DNA from: Geminicoccus harenae
GTDB taxonomy: Bacteria; Pseudomonadota; Alphaproteobacteria; Geminicoccales; Geminicoccaceae
Length of the DNA: 64,000 nt
Direction: 5' to 3'
NCBI RefSeq assembly: GCF_019800005.1
Contig: NZ_JABGCL010000004.1
Coordinates: 124,001-188,000, forward strand
Shown here: piece by piece, positions 56,662-64,000 of the stretch
Layout: each line of letters opens with the position of its first letter
Position numbering within the stretch: position 1 is the first letter of the stretch
Translations under genes and position numbers: made by a program
The notes under the pieces: model-generated
What the model was told of the DNA's origin: nothing
The model's database searches: none
Seen by the model: the letters and a program-made list of their open reading frames with translations, nothing else

Positions 56662-57995
56662 GTTGCTCGTGCCAATAGGTCGATGCGACGGGTGCGCCCG
56701 GCAAAGCGCAGGCTCAGACAGAGAAATGCGAGGGCCAGGCCGATCAGCAATCCCAGCCACAGCCCGATCAGGCCGAATCCGGCCGGGAAGGCCAGGAGCC
56801 AGGCCGAGCCGACCATGGCCGGCCAGAAGCAGCTCACATGGATCGCGGTGGGGACCCAGGTGTCGCCGGTACCGCGCAGGGCCGCCGTGACGATGCCCTG
56901 GCCGCTGTCCACCAGCATGGTGGGACCGACCACCAGCAGGGCCGTGGCAATCGCCGCCACCACCAGCGGGTCGGCAGCATAGAGCCAGCCGATCGGCAGG
57001 CGCAGCCCCAGGATGAACGGCAGGAAGCCCAGCATGATGACGAGGCCGATGGCGACCCCGACCCAGCCGGCGCGGGCGACCCGCTCACTGGCACCCGAAC
57101 CCACCGCATGGCCGACCCGCACCGAGGTGGCGGTCGCCACGCCCAGGGTCAGCATGTAGAACAGCGCGTTCAGGTTCATCACCGCCTGGTGCGCTGCGAG
57201 CTGCACCGTGCCGAGCCAGCCGGCCATCACCAGGATGAACTGGAAGGCGCTGCTTTCCAGCCCCTGCGAGGCCGCGAACGGCAGGCCCAGGCGCAGAAGC
57301 TGGCGGCGCACCGGCCAGACCGGCGCCAGCCGGCCGCGCACGCCATAGGCGCCATGGCCCTTGAAGCTGAGCGCATAGGCGATCAGGGCCAAGGCACCTA
57401 CCCAGCGGGTGATCGAGGTGGACAGCGCCGCCCCCTGCGCCCCCAGCATCGGCAGGCCGAACGGGCCGAACATCAGGAGCCAGTTCAGGAGCGCATCGAG
57501 CAGCACGCCGGCCCACATCACCACCATCCCGGCATGGGGCCGGCCGATCGCCTCCAGAAAATAGCTGGTGGCCGAGAACAGCAGCACGGCCGGCATCGCC
57601 AGGGCGAAGGCGCGCATGACTTCCGCACCGCCCGCCACCACTTCCGGGCTCTGCCCCAGCCAGCCGAGGATCGTCTCGCCCGGCAGGAGCAACAGGCCGG
57701 TGACAACGCCCAGCAGGCCCGTGTCGATGCAGGCGATCCGCCAGATTCGCCCGGTTTCGCTGGCCTGCCCCGCCCCCATCGCCTGGGACACCAGCACCAC
57801 CGTGCCGGTGGCAAGCCCGATGCCCAGCAGCATGAACAGGATGAAGGGGGCGTTGCCGACCGCGTAGAAGGCCAGCTCGCTGGCCCCGAACCGCCCGGTC
57901 ATGATCGTGTCGACGGCGGCCATCACCAGGATGCCGGCGCGTGCCACCATGACGGGAAGGGCGAGACGCAGGGTCTCGCGGATGTCGGCACGCAT
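56658..57995 (-). CDS. MATE-family efflux transporter
   Basis: A 445-residue multidrug/toxin extrusion type protein with 12 predicted helices in two homologous halves. The first begins ALPVMVARAGILVMAAVDTI with the helix-1 aspartate. The second begins GLPFAASQGLESSAFQFILV, followed by the VRVGHAVGSG motif. It is expected to export cationic compounds or precursors using a Na+ or H+ gradient. It lies 50 bases after the WD40 gene and overlaps the methyltransferase. Confidence 0.9.
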   Translation of the reverse strand: MRADIRETLRLALPVMVARAGILVMAAVDTIMTGRFGASELAFYAVGNAPFILFMLLGIGLATGTVVLVSQAMGAGQASETGRIWRIACIDTGLLGVVTGLLLLPGETILGWLGQSPEVVAGGAEVMRAFALAMPAVLLFSATSYFLEAIGRPHAGMVVMWAGVLLDALLNWLLMFGPFGLPMLGAQGAALSTSITRWVGALALIAYALSFKGHGAYGVRGRLAPVWPVRRQLLRLGLPFAASQGLESSAFQFILVMAGWLGTVQLAAHQAVMNLNALFYMLTLGVATATSVRVGHAVGSGASERVARAGWVGVAIGLVIMLGFLPFILGLRLPIGWLYAADPLVVAAIATALLVVGPTMLVDSGQGIVTAALRGTGDTWVPTAIHVSCFWPAMVGSAWLLAFPAGFGLIGLWLGLLIGLALAFLCLSLRFAGRTRRIDLLARAT

Positions 57996-58045
57996 GGGAA
58001 AGCCACCCGGACAGCCGGGTCGCCCGCCCGGACAGTTTGCTTAGA

Positions 58046-59065
58046 TCATTCGGCGATCAGGTAGGAGGCGAGCCCGCCATCCTCCGTGCCAGCATAGAGC
58101 CGCTTGCCGTCCTTGGAGAAGACCAGGGCGGTCACCATGTCGGCACCCGGGCTGTCCAGCGGGATGCTGCGGTCCGAGCCGAACGAGAGCAGCTTGGCCG
58201 AGCCGTCGGCATGGCCCACCGCCACGATCGCCACCGAGGGGTGGAACGCCACCGCGGTGATCGGCACGTCGGTGTATTCGCCCAGCTCCTCCGGCGCCTT
58301 GCCCATCGGCCCCTTGCCGGTGAAGTCCCAGACCACCAGCGTGTCGGAGCCGCCCGTGCCGAGCTTCTTGCCGTCCGGCGAGAAGGCCAGCGTGCGGGGC
58401 TTGGCCGGGTAGCCCGACATGCGCATGTCCTGCCCGTCGGCCAGCCGCCAGCCATGCAGCTCGTTTTCCTGCATGGTGGTGACGAGATAGCGCCCGGTCG
58501 GGTCGAACGCCGCCTTGAGATGGCTGCCCTTCCAGGTCAGCCGCTTGGGCTCCTGCTTGGCGAGCTCCGTCCACCAGATGCTGACGCCGTTATAGTGGGT
58601 CGCCGCCAGCCGCTTGCCCTTGGGGTCCAGCGCCAGGCTGGCAATGGTGGACGGATGGTCGGCGAACACCGCCTTCTCCCGCCCGTCCCGGCCCAGCACC
58701 CGGGCCTCCTTGCCGGCCGCGAATACGGTGTTGCCACCGGCCGGATCGGTCACCACCGCGGCGATCCAGCGCCTCGGCACCTTGGCGATCTCGACCGGCG
58801 CCTCGCCCGGCACCGAGCGCACGAGGCGGCCGTCATCGCCGCCCGAGACCAGCCCCTTGCCGTCATGAGCCAGTGCCGCCGAGAGCAGCACGCCGCCATG
58901 GGCGGCCGTGGGCTCGACTGGCTTAGTGGCGATGTCGGACCGATCCCCCCACCAGACCCGGCCATCGCCCAGGCCTGCCGCCACCAGCTCGCCCACGGGC
59001 TGGATCGCTACGACCGGAGCGCCGGCCCCGACGATCGAGGCCGGCAGGCGCGGAGCAGCCGCCAT
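58046..59065 (-). CDS. WD40-repeat beta-propeller protein
   Basis: A 339-residue protein made of WD40-like blades, for example LLSAALAHDGKGLVSGGDDG, SLALDPKGKRLAATHYNG, LAFSPDGKKLGTGGSDTLVV and LVFSKDGKRLYAGTEDG. No signal peptide is seen, so it is probably cytoplasmic. Its ATG overlaps the stop of the CobW-type GTPase (TGATG), so they are co-translated. Propeller proteins next to CobW GTPases recur in alphaproteobacteria, and a shared role in metal delivery is inferred, not shown. Confidence 0.85.
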   Translation of the reverse strand: MAAAPRLPASIVGAGAPVVAIQPVGELVAAGLGDGRVWWGDRSDIATKPVEPTAAHGGVLLSAALAHDGKGLVSGGDDGRLVRSVPGEAPVEIAKVPRRWIAAVVTDPAGGNTVFAAGKEARVLGRDGREKAVFADHPSTIASLALDPKGKRLAATHYNGVSIWWTELAKQEPKRLTWKGSHLKAAFDPTGRYLVTTMQENELHGWRLADGQDMRMSGYPAKPRTLAFSPDGKKLGTGGSDTLVVWDFTGKGPMGKAPEELGEYTDVPITAVAFHPSVAIVAVGHADGSAKLLSFGSDRSIPLDSPGADMVTALVFSKDGKRLYAGTEDGGLASYLIAE

Positions 59066-60171
59066 CACTGCGTCACGCAGGCGGCAAACGCCGTCTCGAG
59101 CGCCGCCTTGTCCAGGTGCCGACCGATCAGCACCAGCCGGCTCCAGCGCGGCTCGCCGGCCTTCCATTCCCGCTGGAAGCCGCCGTCGCGGATCATGTGG
59201 ACGCCCTGGATCACGAAGCGCTCGTCCTTGCCCTTTACGTCCAGGATGCCCTTGTAGCGCAGGATGTTCGGGCCCTGCTCGGCCAGGATCTGGCCGAACC
59301 AGCGCTCGAATAGGTCCGGGTTGATCGGCTTGTCCGCCTTCAGCGAGACCGAGCTGATCCCGGAATGGGCGATGTGCTCGTCGTCGTGATGGTAGTGGTG
59401 CCCGTGGTCGTGATCATGCCCGTGATCATGATCGTGATGATCATGGCCGTGGTGATGATGGTTGTGGCCGCAGTCCGGGCCGCAGACGTGATCGTGGCCG
59501 TGATGATGGTGGTGATGGTCGTGCCCGTGCTCCAAAAAGTCCGGGTCGAGCTTCAGGATGCGCGACAGGTCGAACGCACCCCGGTCCAGGATCTCGCCCA
59601 GCGCCACGTCGGAGTTGCGGGTCTCGTGGATCTTGGCGAAGCGGTTGATCCCGCGGATCGCCCGGCGCACCTCGGCCAGCTCCTCAGGGGTCACCAGGTC
59701 GGTCTTGTTCAGCAGGATCACGTCCGCGAACGCGATCTGGTCCACCGCCTCCTGGCTGTCCTCGATCCGCTGGCGGACATGCTTGGCGTCCACCACGGTC
59801 ACCACCGCGTCCAGCCGCGACTTCTTGGCGACGTCCTCGTCGACGAAGAAGGTCTGGGCCACGGGTGCGGGGTCGGCGAGACCGGTCGTCTCGATCACGA
59901 TGCCGTCGAAGCGGTCGCGCCGCTTCATCAGCCCTTCGATCACCCGGATCAGGTCGCCGCGCACCGTGCAGCAGATGCAGCCATTGTTCATCTCGAACAC
60001 CTCCTCGTCGCTTTCGACGAGCAGGTCGTTGTCGATGCCGATCTCCCCGAACTCGTTGACGATCACGGCGTATTTCTTGCCGTGGTCCTCGGTGAGGATC
60101 CGGTTGAGGAGCGTCGTCTTGCCGGCACCGAGATAGCCGGTGAGCACGGTGACGGGGGTCTGATCGCTCAT
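59065..60171 (-). CDS. CobW/COG0523-family GTPase, probable metal chaperone with His-rich loop
   Basis: A 368-residue G3E GTPase. Walker A is GYLGAGKTTLLN (12-23), the metal-site motif is NNGCICC (Cys65, Cys67, Cys68), the switch region is ETTGLADPAPVAQ and the guanine motif is NKTDL. After about residue 230 comes a loop of some 60 residues with over 30 histidines and CGPDCGHNH, then the CobW C-terminal domain (residues about 290-365). Such proteins deliver zinc or cobalt. With cbtAB about 4 kb away, cobalt is possible; many His-rich members serve zinc. It starts 31 bases after the enolase-like gene. Confidence 0.92.
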   Translation of the reverse strand: MSDQTPVTVLTGYLGAGKTTLLNRILTEDHGKKYAVIVNEFGEIGIDNDLLVESDEEVFEMNNGCICCTVRGDLIRVIEGLMKRRDRFDGIVIETTGLADPAPVAQTFFVDEDVAKKSRLDAVVTVVDAKHVRQRIEDSQEAVDQIAFADVILLNKTDLVTPEELAEVRRAIRGINRFAKIHETRNSDVALGEILDRGAFDLSRILKLDPDFLEHGHDHHHHHHGHDHVCGPDCGHNHHHHGHDHHDHDHGHDHDHGHHYHHDDEHIAHSGISSVSLKADKPINPDLFERWFGQILAEQGPNILRYKGILDVKGKDERFVIQGVHMIRDGGFQREWKAGEPRWSRLVLIGRHLDKAALETAFAACVTQ

Positions 60172-60202
60172 GGAATGGCTCTTTTCCGCTGGTTCGCTGC
60201 CG

Positions 60203-61498
60203 TCACGCCGAATAGGCGGCCTTGCCCATGTAAGGCAGGGCGCCGGCAAAATCCGCCGCCTCGCCCAATGCCTCCTCGATCCGGATGCCCTCGTTCCACT
60301 TGGCCATCCGCTCGGAGCGGGTGAAGCTGCCGACCTTCAATTGAGGAACGCCCCACCCGACCGCAAGATGCACGATCGTGACGTCCTCGCTCTCGCCTGA
60401 GCGTGCCGACACGATCGCCCCCATCCTGGCAGCCCTCGCGGCCTCCCAGGCGGCCTTGGTCTCGGTGAGCGTGCCGCGCTGGTTGGGCTTCACCAGCACG
60501 GTGTCGCACAGCTGCCCGGCCGCGGCGTCGCGCACCCGCTCGGCGTCAGTCACCAGGAAGTCGTCGCCCACCACCTGGACCCGGTCGCCCAGCTTCGCGG
60601 TGAAGGCCCGGAAGCCCTCGGGGTCGTCCTCGGCCAGCGGGTCCTCCACCGACACGATCGGATAGCGGCCGATCCAGCCCGTCAGCACCTCGATCATTCC
60701 GGCGGCATCCAGCTCCCGCCCATCCCGCGCCAGCCGGTAGCGCCCGTTCCTGCCGAACTGGCTGGCCGCCACGTCCAAGGAGATCGCGACCTGCTCAAAA
60801 GGCCGGTAGCCCGCCCGCTCGATCGCCTTGGTGAGCATGCCCAGCGCATCCTCGTTGCCGTCGAACAGCGGCCAGAAGCCGCCCTCGTCGGCCACGCCGG
60901 CCAGCTTGCCGGCATCCTTCATCAGGCCGCCCGCGGCGCGATAGACCTCCGCGGTCCATTCCAGCGCCTGCGCGAAGCTCGCCGCCCCCGGGCAGACCAC
61001 CATGAAGTCCTGGATGTCCAGCCGCCCGGCCGCATGGGCGCCGCCGCCGAAGATCTGGATCTCGGGCAGCGGCAGCCGGCGCGCCGCCTCCCCGCCCAGC
61101 CACCGCCAGAGCGGCACGCCCTCGCCGGCCGCAGCCGCATGGGCCGCCGCCATCGACACCGCGATCGTGGCGTTGCCGCCGAGCTTCCGCTTCTCCGGCG
61201 TGCCGTCCAGTTCGATCAGGACCCCGTCGACCGCCGACTGGTCCCGCACATCGACGCCCAGCAATGCCGTGCGGATCGGCCCGTTCACCGCGTCCACCGC
61301 CAGGCGCACGTCCATGCCGCCGAACGCTTCCCCGCCATCGCGACGGTCCAGCGCCTCGCCGGAGCCCGTCGAAGCCCCCGCCGGTGCAATCGCCCGGCCG
61401 AAGGCACCGCCTTCGGTGATCACGTCCGCTTCCACGGTCGGCCGCCCGCGGCTGTCCCAGACCCGCCGGGCGCGGATCTCCCTGATCTTCTGGCTCAA
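60203..61498 (-). CDS. Enolase-family protein with altered active-site residues
   Basis: A 431-residue member of the enolase fold. Metal ligands (Asp242, Glu285, Asp312), the catalytic lysine (Lys337 in VLVKPNQRG), Lys388, Glu205 (ADEGGF) and His155 (GGAHA) are kept. However, the normal SHRSGE is SARSGE (Ala365), the usual QEFM glutamate is Asp164, the loop STGxHEA is STGSGEA, and NQIG is NQRG (Arg341). It may therefore act on a substrate other than 2-phosphoglycerate. It starts with a TTG overlapping the kinase stop as TTGA. A standard eno is expected elsewhere in the genome. Confidence 0.85.
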   Translation of the reverse strand: MSQKIREIRARRVWDSRGRPTVEADVITEGGAFGRAIAPAGASTGSGEALDRRDGGEAFGGMDVRLAVDAVNGPIRTALLGVDVRDQSAVDGVLIELDGTPEKRKLGGNATIAVSMAAAHAAAAGEGVPLWRWLGGEAARRLPLPEIQIFGGGAHAAGRLDIQDFMVVCPGAASFAQALEWTAEVYRAAGGLMKDAGKLAGVADEGGFWPLFDGNEDALGMLTKAIERAGYRPFEQVAISLDVAASQFGRNGRYRLARDGRELDAAGMIEVLTGWIGRYPIVSVEDPLAEDDPEGFRAFTAKLGDRVQVVGDDFLVTDAERVRDAAAGQLCDTVLVKPNQRGTLTETKAAWEAARAARMGAIVSARSGESEDVTIVHLAVGWGVPQLKVGSFTRSERMAKWNEGIRIEEALGEAADFAGALPYMGKAAYSA

Positions 61499-62517
61499 AC
61501 GGCGGTCTCCTCGGCCCAGACGGCGCGGATGGCGGACAGCCGGTCCGGCACGTGCTGGAGGAAATGGCGGCCGACCTTGCGCACCTTTTCCCGGTCGTCC
61601 TGGCCGCGCAGATACTCGACCGGCGACTTGCCGTCGACCCGGGCCAACAGCAGGCCGGGCAGCAATGCTGCCGCCCGCTCCTCCAGCCGGTCGCGCCGCT
61701 CCCAGACCGCAGCCGCCAGATAGGCCTCGGCCAGCGCGTCGAAGGCGACCAGATAGGCGGCGGCATCGCGGCGGCGCCACAGGCATTTGAGCAGGAGATG
61801 GTTCAGGCAGAAGGCCAGGTCGAAGGCGGGGTCGCCATACCAGGCGCATTCCGCGTCCAGGAACACCGGCCCGCGCGGCCCGATCAGGATGTTCTTCGGG
61901 CTGACATCGCCATGGACCAGCGCGATGCGGTTGGCCGCCGTGGTCCGCACCAGGGCGCGGAGCTGCCGCCCGAGATCGGGATGGACCTCGGCGGTGGCCA
62001 GGAGATAGGGCGCCAGGCGGATCTCGTGGAAGATCTTGTCGGTGGCGAAGCGCTGCGCCACCTCGGGCCTTCGCGCGGTGCCGGCATGGATCGCCGCCAG
62101 CGTCGCCCCCACCGCACCGGCATGATAGGCCAGGATCTGGCCGTCCATCAGCAGCCGCTTCCACAAGGGATGGTCGCGCGGCTCCAGGTAAGCCATCACC
62201 AGCGCCCCCAGGATCGCGTCCTGGTGCAGCAGCCTCGGCACGGCGCGCGGGGCAAAGCGCCGCGCCTCCTGCATCCAGGCGGCCTCATAGGCGTTGCGCT
62301 CGACCGGAGCCTGCCAGTCCTGCGCCACCTTCAGCTTCGGCAGCGCCCGCTTCACCGCCACCGGCCCGCCCGGCAGCTCGACCCGCCAGATATCGGAACT
62401 GACACCGCCGGTCAGCGGCGCCATGCTCGGGTCCGGGCCGAACTCCAGCAGGCCGGCCCGCCGCAGGACAGCCAGGATCGTGCCGTCGGCGGCGGGAGGT
62501 TTGTTGGAAGGGGCCAT
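61495..62517 (-). CDS. Aminoglycoside/methylthioribose kinase-like phosphotransferase
   Basis: A 340-residue small-molecule kinase of the APH/choline kinase superfamily. The N-lobe element is TGGVSSDIWRVEL, with the ATP lysine in VAVKRALPKLKVAQDW, which recalls methylthioribose kinase-like proteins. The catalytic motif is VHGDVSPKNILIG and the metal aspartate is in FLDAECAWYGDPAFDLAF. It starts at the ATG at 62515-62517 (an upstream ATG at 62556 is in frame) and overlaps the enolase-like gene. A divergent 2-hydroxyacid dehydrogenase starts 33 bases away, so the three probably act on one pathway. Confidence 0.85.
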   Translation of the reverse strand: MAPSNKPPAADGTILAVLRRAGLLEFGPDPSMAPLTGGVSSDIWRVELPGGPVAVKRALPKLKVAQDWQAPVERNAYEAAWMQEARRFAPRAVPRLLHQDAILGALVMAYLEPRDHPLWKRLLMDGQILAYHAGAVGATLAAIHAGTARRPEVAQRFATDKIFHEIRLAPYLLATAEVHPDLGRQLRALVRTTAANRIALVHGDVSPKNILIGPRGPVFLDAECAWYGDPAFDLAFCLNHLLLKCLWRRRDAAAYLVAFDALAEAYLAAAVWERRDRLEERAAALLPGLLLARVDGKSPVEYLRGQDDREKVRKVGRHFLQHVPDRLSAIRAVWAEETAV

Positions 62518-62550
62518 GCCTGATCTGTTGTCCGACCCGAGGTGAGCTCG

Positions 62551-63489
62551 ATGCACGCGCTGCTCGTTTACCAGTCCGACCGCTGGCTCGATAGCCGGCT
62601 GGAGCAGCTACCCTTTCCGGTCGAGGCGGTCACCCCGGCCGACAAGCCGGGCGTCATGGCCGCCATGGCGGAGGCCGACGTGCTGCTCCATGCGCTGGAC
62701 CCGGTGACCAAAGCGCATATCGAGGCCGGGCCGAAGCTCAAGCTGATCCAGAAGATCGGCGTGGGCGTGAACACGATCGACCTGGAGACCGCCAAGGCCA
62801 GGGGCATTGCCGTCTGCAACATGCCCGGCACCAACACGGTCGCGGTGGCCGAGCAGGCTCTGCTCCTGATGCTTTCCGTGCTGCGCCGGGTCACCGTCCA
62901 GGACCGCGCGTCCCGCCAGGGCCAGGGCTGGTCGGACGCGATCCAGGCGGCTGGCGCCTATGGCGAACTGGCCGGCCGCAGCGTGGGCTTCGTGGGCTTC
63001 GGCGCCGTACCCCGCCGCCTGGCCCCGATCATCGAGGCCTTGGGCGGCAAGGTGCTGCGCTGGCACCGCTCGGACGCCGAGGGCCAGCCCGGCCAGCGCA
63101 TCGAGGTCCTGGAAGACCTGTTCGCAAAAGCCGACATCATCTCCCTCCACCTCCCGCTCCTGCCCGACACGGCGAAGATCGTGAACGCCGACACGCTGAG
63201 CCACGTCCGCCCCGGCACGATCCTGGTCAACACCGCCCGCGGCGGCCTGGTCGACGAGCCGGCACTGATCGCCGCCCTGGACGACGGTCGCCTCGCCGGC
63301 GCCGGCCTGGACGTGCTCGCCACCGAACCCTTCGAGCCCGCCAACCCGCTCCTCGCCCGCGACGACATCGTCCTGGCCCCGCACAGCGCCTGGCTCACCC
63401 GCGAGACCTGGGACCGCTCGCTCGCGGTGATCGTGGAGAACGTGCGCCGGGTCGAGAGCGGCGAGCCGCTGCTGCACCGGGTGGTGTGA
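62551..63489 (+). CDS. D-2-hydroxyacid dehydrogenase family protein
   Basis: A 312-residue NAD-dependent dehydrogenase of the phosphoglycerate/glyoxylate reductase type. Substrate-side parts are KIGVGVNTID and NMPGTNTVAVAEQALLLML. Catalytic residues are Arg230 (NTARGGLVDE), Glu259 (ATEPFEP) and His278 (LAPHSAW). The nucleotide motif is GFGAVPRRLA (from 150), with Pro at the position of the usual third glycine. The ATG at 62551 has GAGG eight bases upstream; a GTG nine bases earlier overlaps that site. It is divergent from the kinase and enolase-like genes. Confidence 0.9.
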   Translation: MHALLVYQSDRWLDSRLEQLPFPVEAVTPADKPGVMAAMAEADVLLHALDPVTKAHIEAGPKLKLIQKIGVGVNTIDLETAKARGIAVCNMPGTNTVAVAEQALLLMLSVLRRVTVQDRASRQGQGWSDAIQAAGAYGELAGRSVGFVGFGAVPRRLAPIIEALGGKVLRWHRSDAEGQPGQRIEVLEDLFAKADIISLHLPLLPDTAKIVNADTLSHVRPGTILVNTARGGLVDEPALIAALDDGRLAGAGLDVLATEPFEPANPLLARDDIVLAPHSAWLTRETWDRSLAVIVENVRRVESGEPLLHRVV

Positions 63490-63515
63490 CCGGGCCGTTC
63501 TTCTCCTCCGGCCAG

Positions 63516-63543
63516 TGGATCCCCCGCCTTCGCGGAGGATGAC
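63516..63543 (-). repeat. Intergenic palindromic repeat, copy A
   Basis: The reverse complement begins GTCATCCTCCGC and ends GGGGGATCCA, matching the alphaproteobacterial GTCATCCCCCGG-type element. ATCCCCCGC (63519-63527) and GCGGAGGAT (63532-63540) pair with one mismatch around a four-base loop. Confidence 0.7.
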
Positions 63544-63616
63544 GGAGAGGATGCGGGGGCGGCAAGGAGGGGTATCAAGGAGGGGAAGGAGGAACGGCCG
63601 CAGCCACCTCCTTCAT

Positions 63617-63645
63617 GTCATCCCCCGGCTTGACCGGGGGATCAA
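63617..63645 (+). repeat. Intergenic palindromic repeat, copy B
   Basis: It begins GTCATCCCCCGGC and ends GGGGGATCAA, in inverted orientation to copy A. ATCCCCCGG (63620-63628) and CCGGGGGAT (63634-63642) form a perfect nine-pair stem with a five-base loop. Confidence 0.75.
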
Positions 63646-63822
63646 CCGCATGAGAACCTGAACAGTCGCTCCCGGCCACGCCCCCGGACCACACACCACA
63701 ACAGCTTTTTGCACAAACGAACCCGAGAACCCCAGGCGCATCAACCACTTGAACTTTTCCTACAAGCACGACCCCACCAGCCGGATCTTGAACCGTTCCA
63801 GCCGCCGGCCCATCCTGGCCGC

Positions 63823-64000
63823 ATGAGCCAGATCCTGCCTTCCACCTGCCCCCACGACTGCCCCTCCGTCTGCGCGCTGGACATCGAGCGCCGCGACGAC
63901 GGCACCATGGGCAAGGTGCGCGGCTCCAACCGGATCGGTTACACGGCCGGCACGCTCTGCGTGAAGGTCAGCCGCTATGCCGAGCGCTTCCACCACCCCG
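63823..64000 (+). CDS. Molybdopterin oxidoreductase (partial, N-terminus only)
   Basis: The first 59 residues of a molybdopterin-dependent oxidoreductase of the DMSO reductase superfamily. The [4Fe-4S] cluster motif is visible: STCPHDCPSVCAL, giving C-x3-C-x3-C, then the fourth cysteine in TAGTLCVKVSRYAERF. No twin-arginine leader precedes it, so it is probably cytoplasmic. The substrate cannot be told from this part. The rest lies beyond the window. Confidence 0.88.
   Translation, partial: MSQILPSTCPHDCPSVCALDIERRDDGTMGKVRGSNRIGYTAGTLCVKVSRYAERFHHP

Larger units (their letters stand above)
63490..63822. other. Intergenic stretch with two inverted palindromic repeats
   Basis: It is about 330 bp with no protein-like frame. 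It holds the repeat pair listed separately, a purine-rich run between them (about 63556-63594) and, near 63690-63770, a less GC-rich stretch that may carry the promoter of the molybdopterin oxidoreductase. Confidence 0.5.

Overview
This is a GC-rich (about 70%) chromosomal window from an alphaproteobacterium. The housekeeping genes, the use of GTG and TTG starts, many ATGA/GTGA/TTGA stop-start overlaps and the GTCATCCCCCGG-type intergenic palindromes fit a free-living Rhodospirillales- or Geminicoccales-like lineage. That placement is an inference, not a search result. The gene order looks like ordinary chromosome. I see no rRNA, tRNA, phage, intact insertion sequence or CRISPR array.

Layout. 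1-7.3 kb: the 5' part of an aspartate aminotransferase, citrate synthase and glutamyl-tRNA synthetase on the minus strand, then a comEC plus HAMP-protein pair on the plus strand. 7.3-18.0 kb: one long minus-strand operon with a glycine-betaine-type ABC importer (binding protein, ATPase and a permease with two fused domains), two choline-kinase-like phosphotransferases and two paralogous FAD/GcvT dimethylglycine-dehydrogenase-like enzymes. A DeoR regulator is transcribed divergently from it. 19-26 kb: a chloroperoxidase-type hydrolase, an RTX protein, a decayed MFS transporter, a trans-sulfuration-type PLP enzyme and an orphan LacI regulator with two operator-like sites. 26-33.8 kb: envelope and RNA-turnover genes (rppH, a divergent polysaccharide deacetylase, an LAS-type lipoprotein, a PrsW-like protease, zapE), an NTPase, an FMN reductase and an EamA transporter. 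33.9-39.2 kb: a tripartite-type RND pump (permease and adaptor) with a divergent TetR regulator and an intrinsic terminator.

39.3-46.2 kb: a small lipoprotein, a second RTX protein, ferrochelatase, a class III aminotransferase, and two tandem Tat-exported paralogues. These paralogues share a D-x-E-x-W motif and a C-terminal layout resembling GH56 hyaluronidases. 46.4-50.7 kb: a plus-strand run ansA-rnhB-pyrE-DUF2062-gnd. 50.8-54.6 kb: a third RTX protein, then an omega-aminotransferase and an anion transporter in one operon. 54.8-55.7 kb: cbtB-cbtA cobalt uptake. 55.7-62.5 kb: a second long minus-strand run (phosphotransferase, divergent enolase, CobW GTPase with a His-rich loop, WD40 protein, MATE pump, methyltransferase). 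A 2-hydroxyacid dehydrogenase diverges from it. The window ends in the start of a molybdopterin oxidoreductase.

The most promising places for undescribed biology are the kinase/kinase/DMGDH/DMGDH/betaine-transporter operon, the hyaluronidase-like tandem pair, the kinase-enolase-dehydrogenase cluster with a substituted enolase active site, and three stand-alone RTX proteins that share one C-terminal module but have no export genes nearby.
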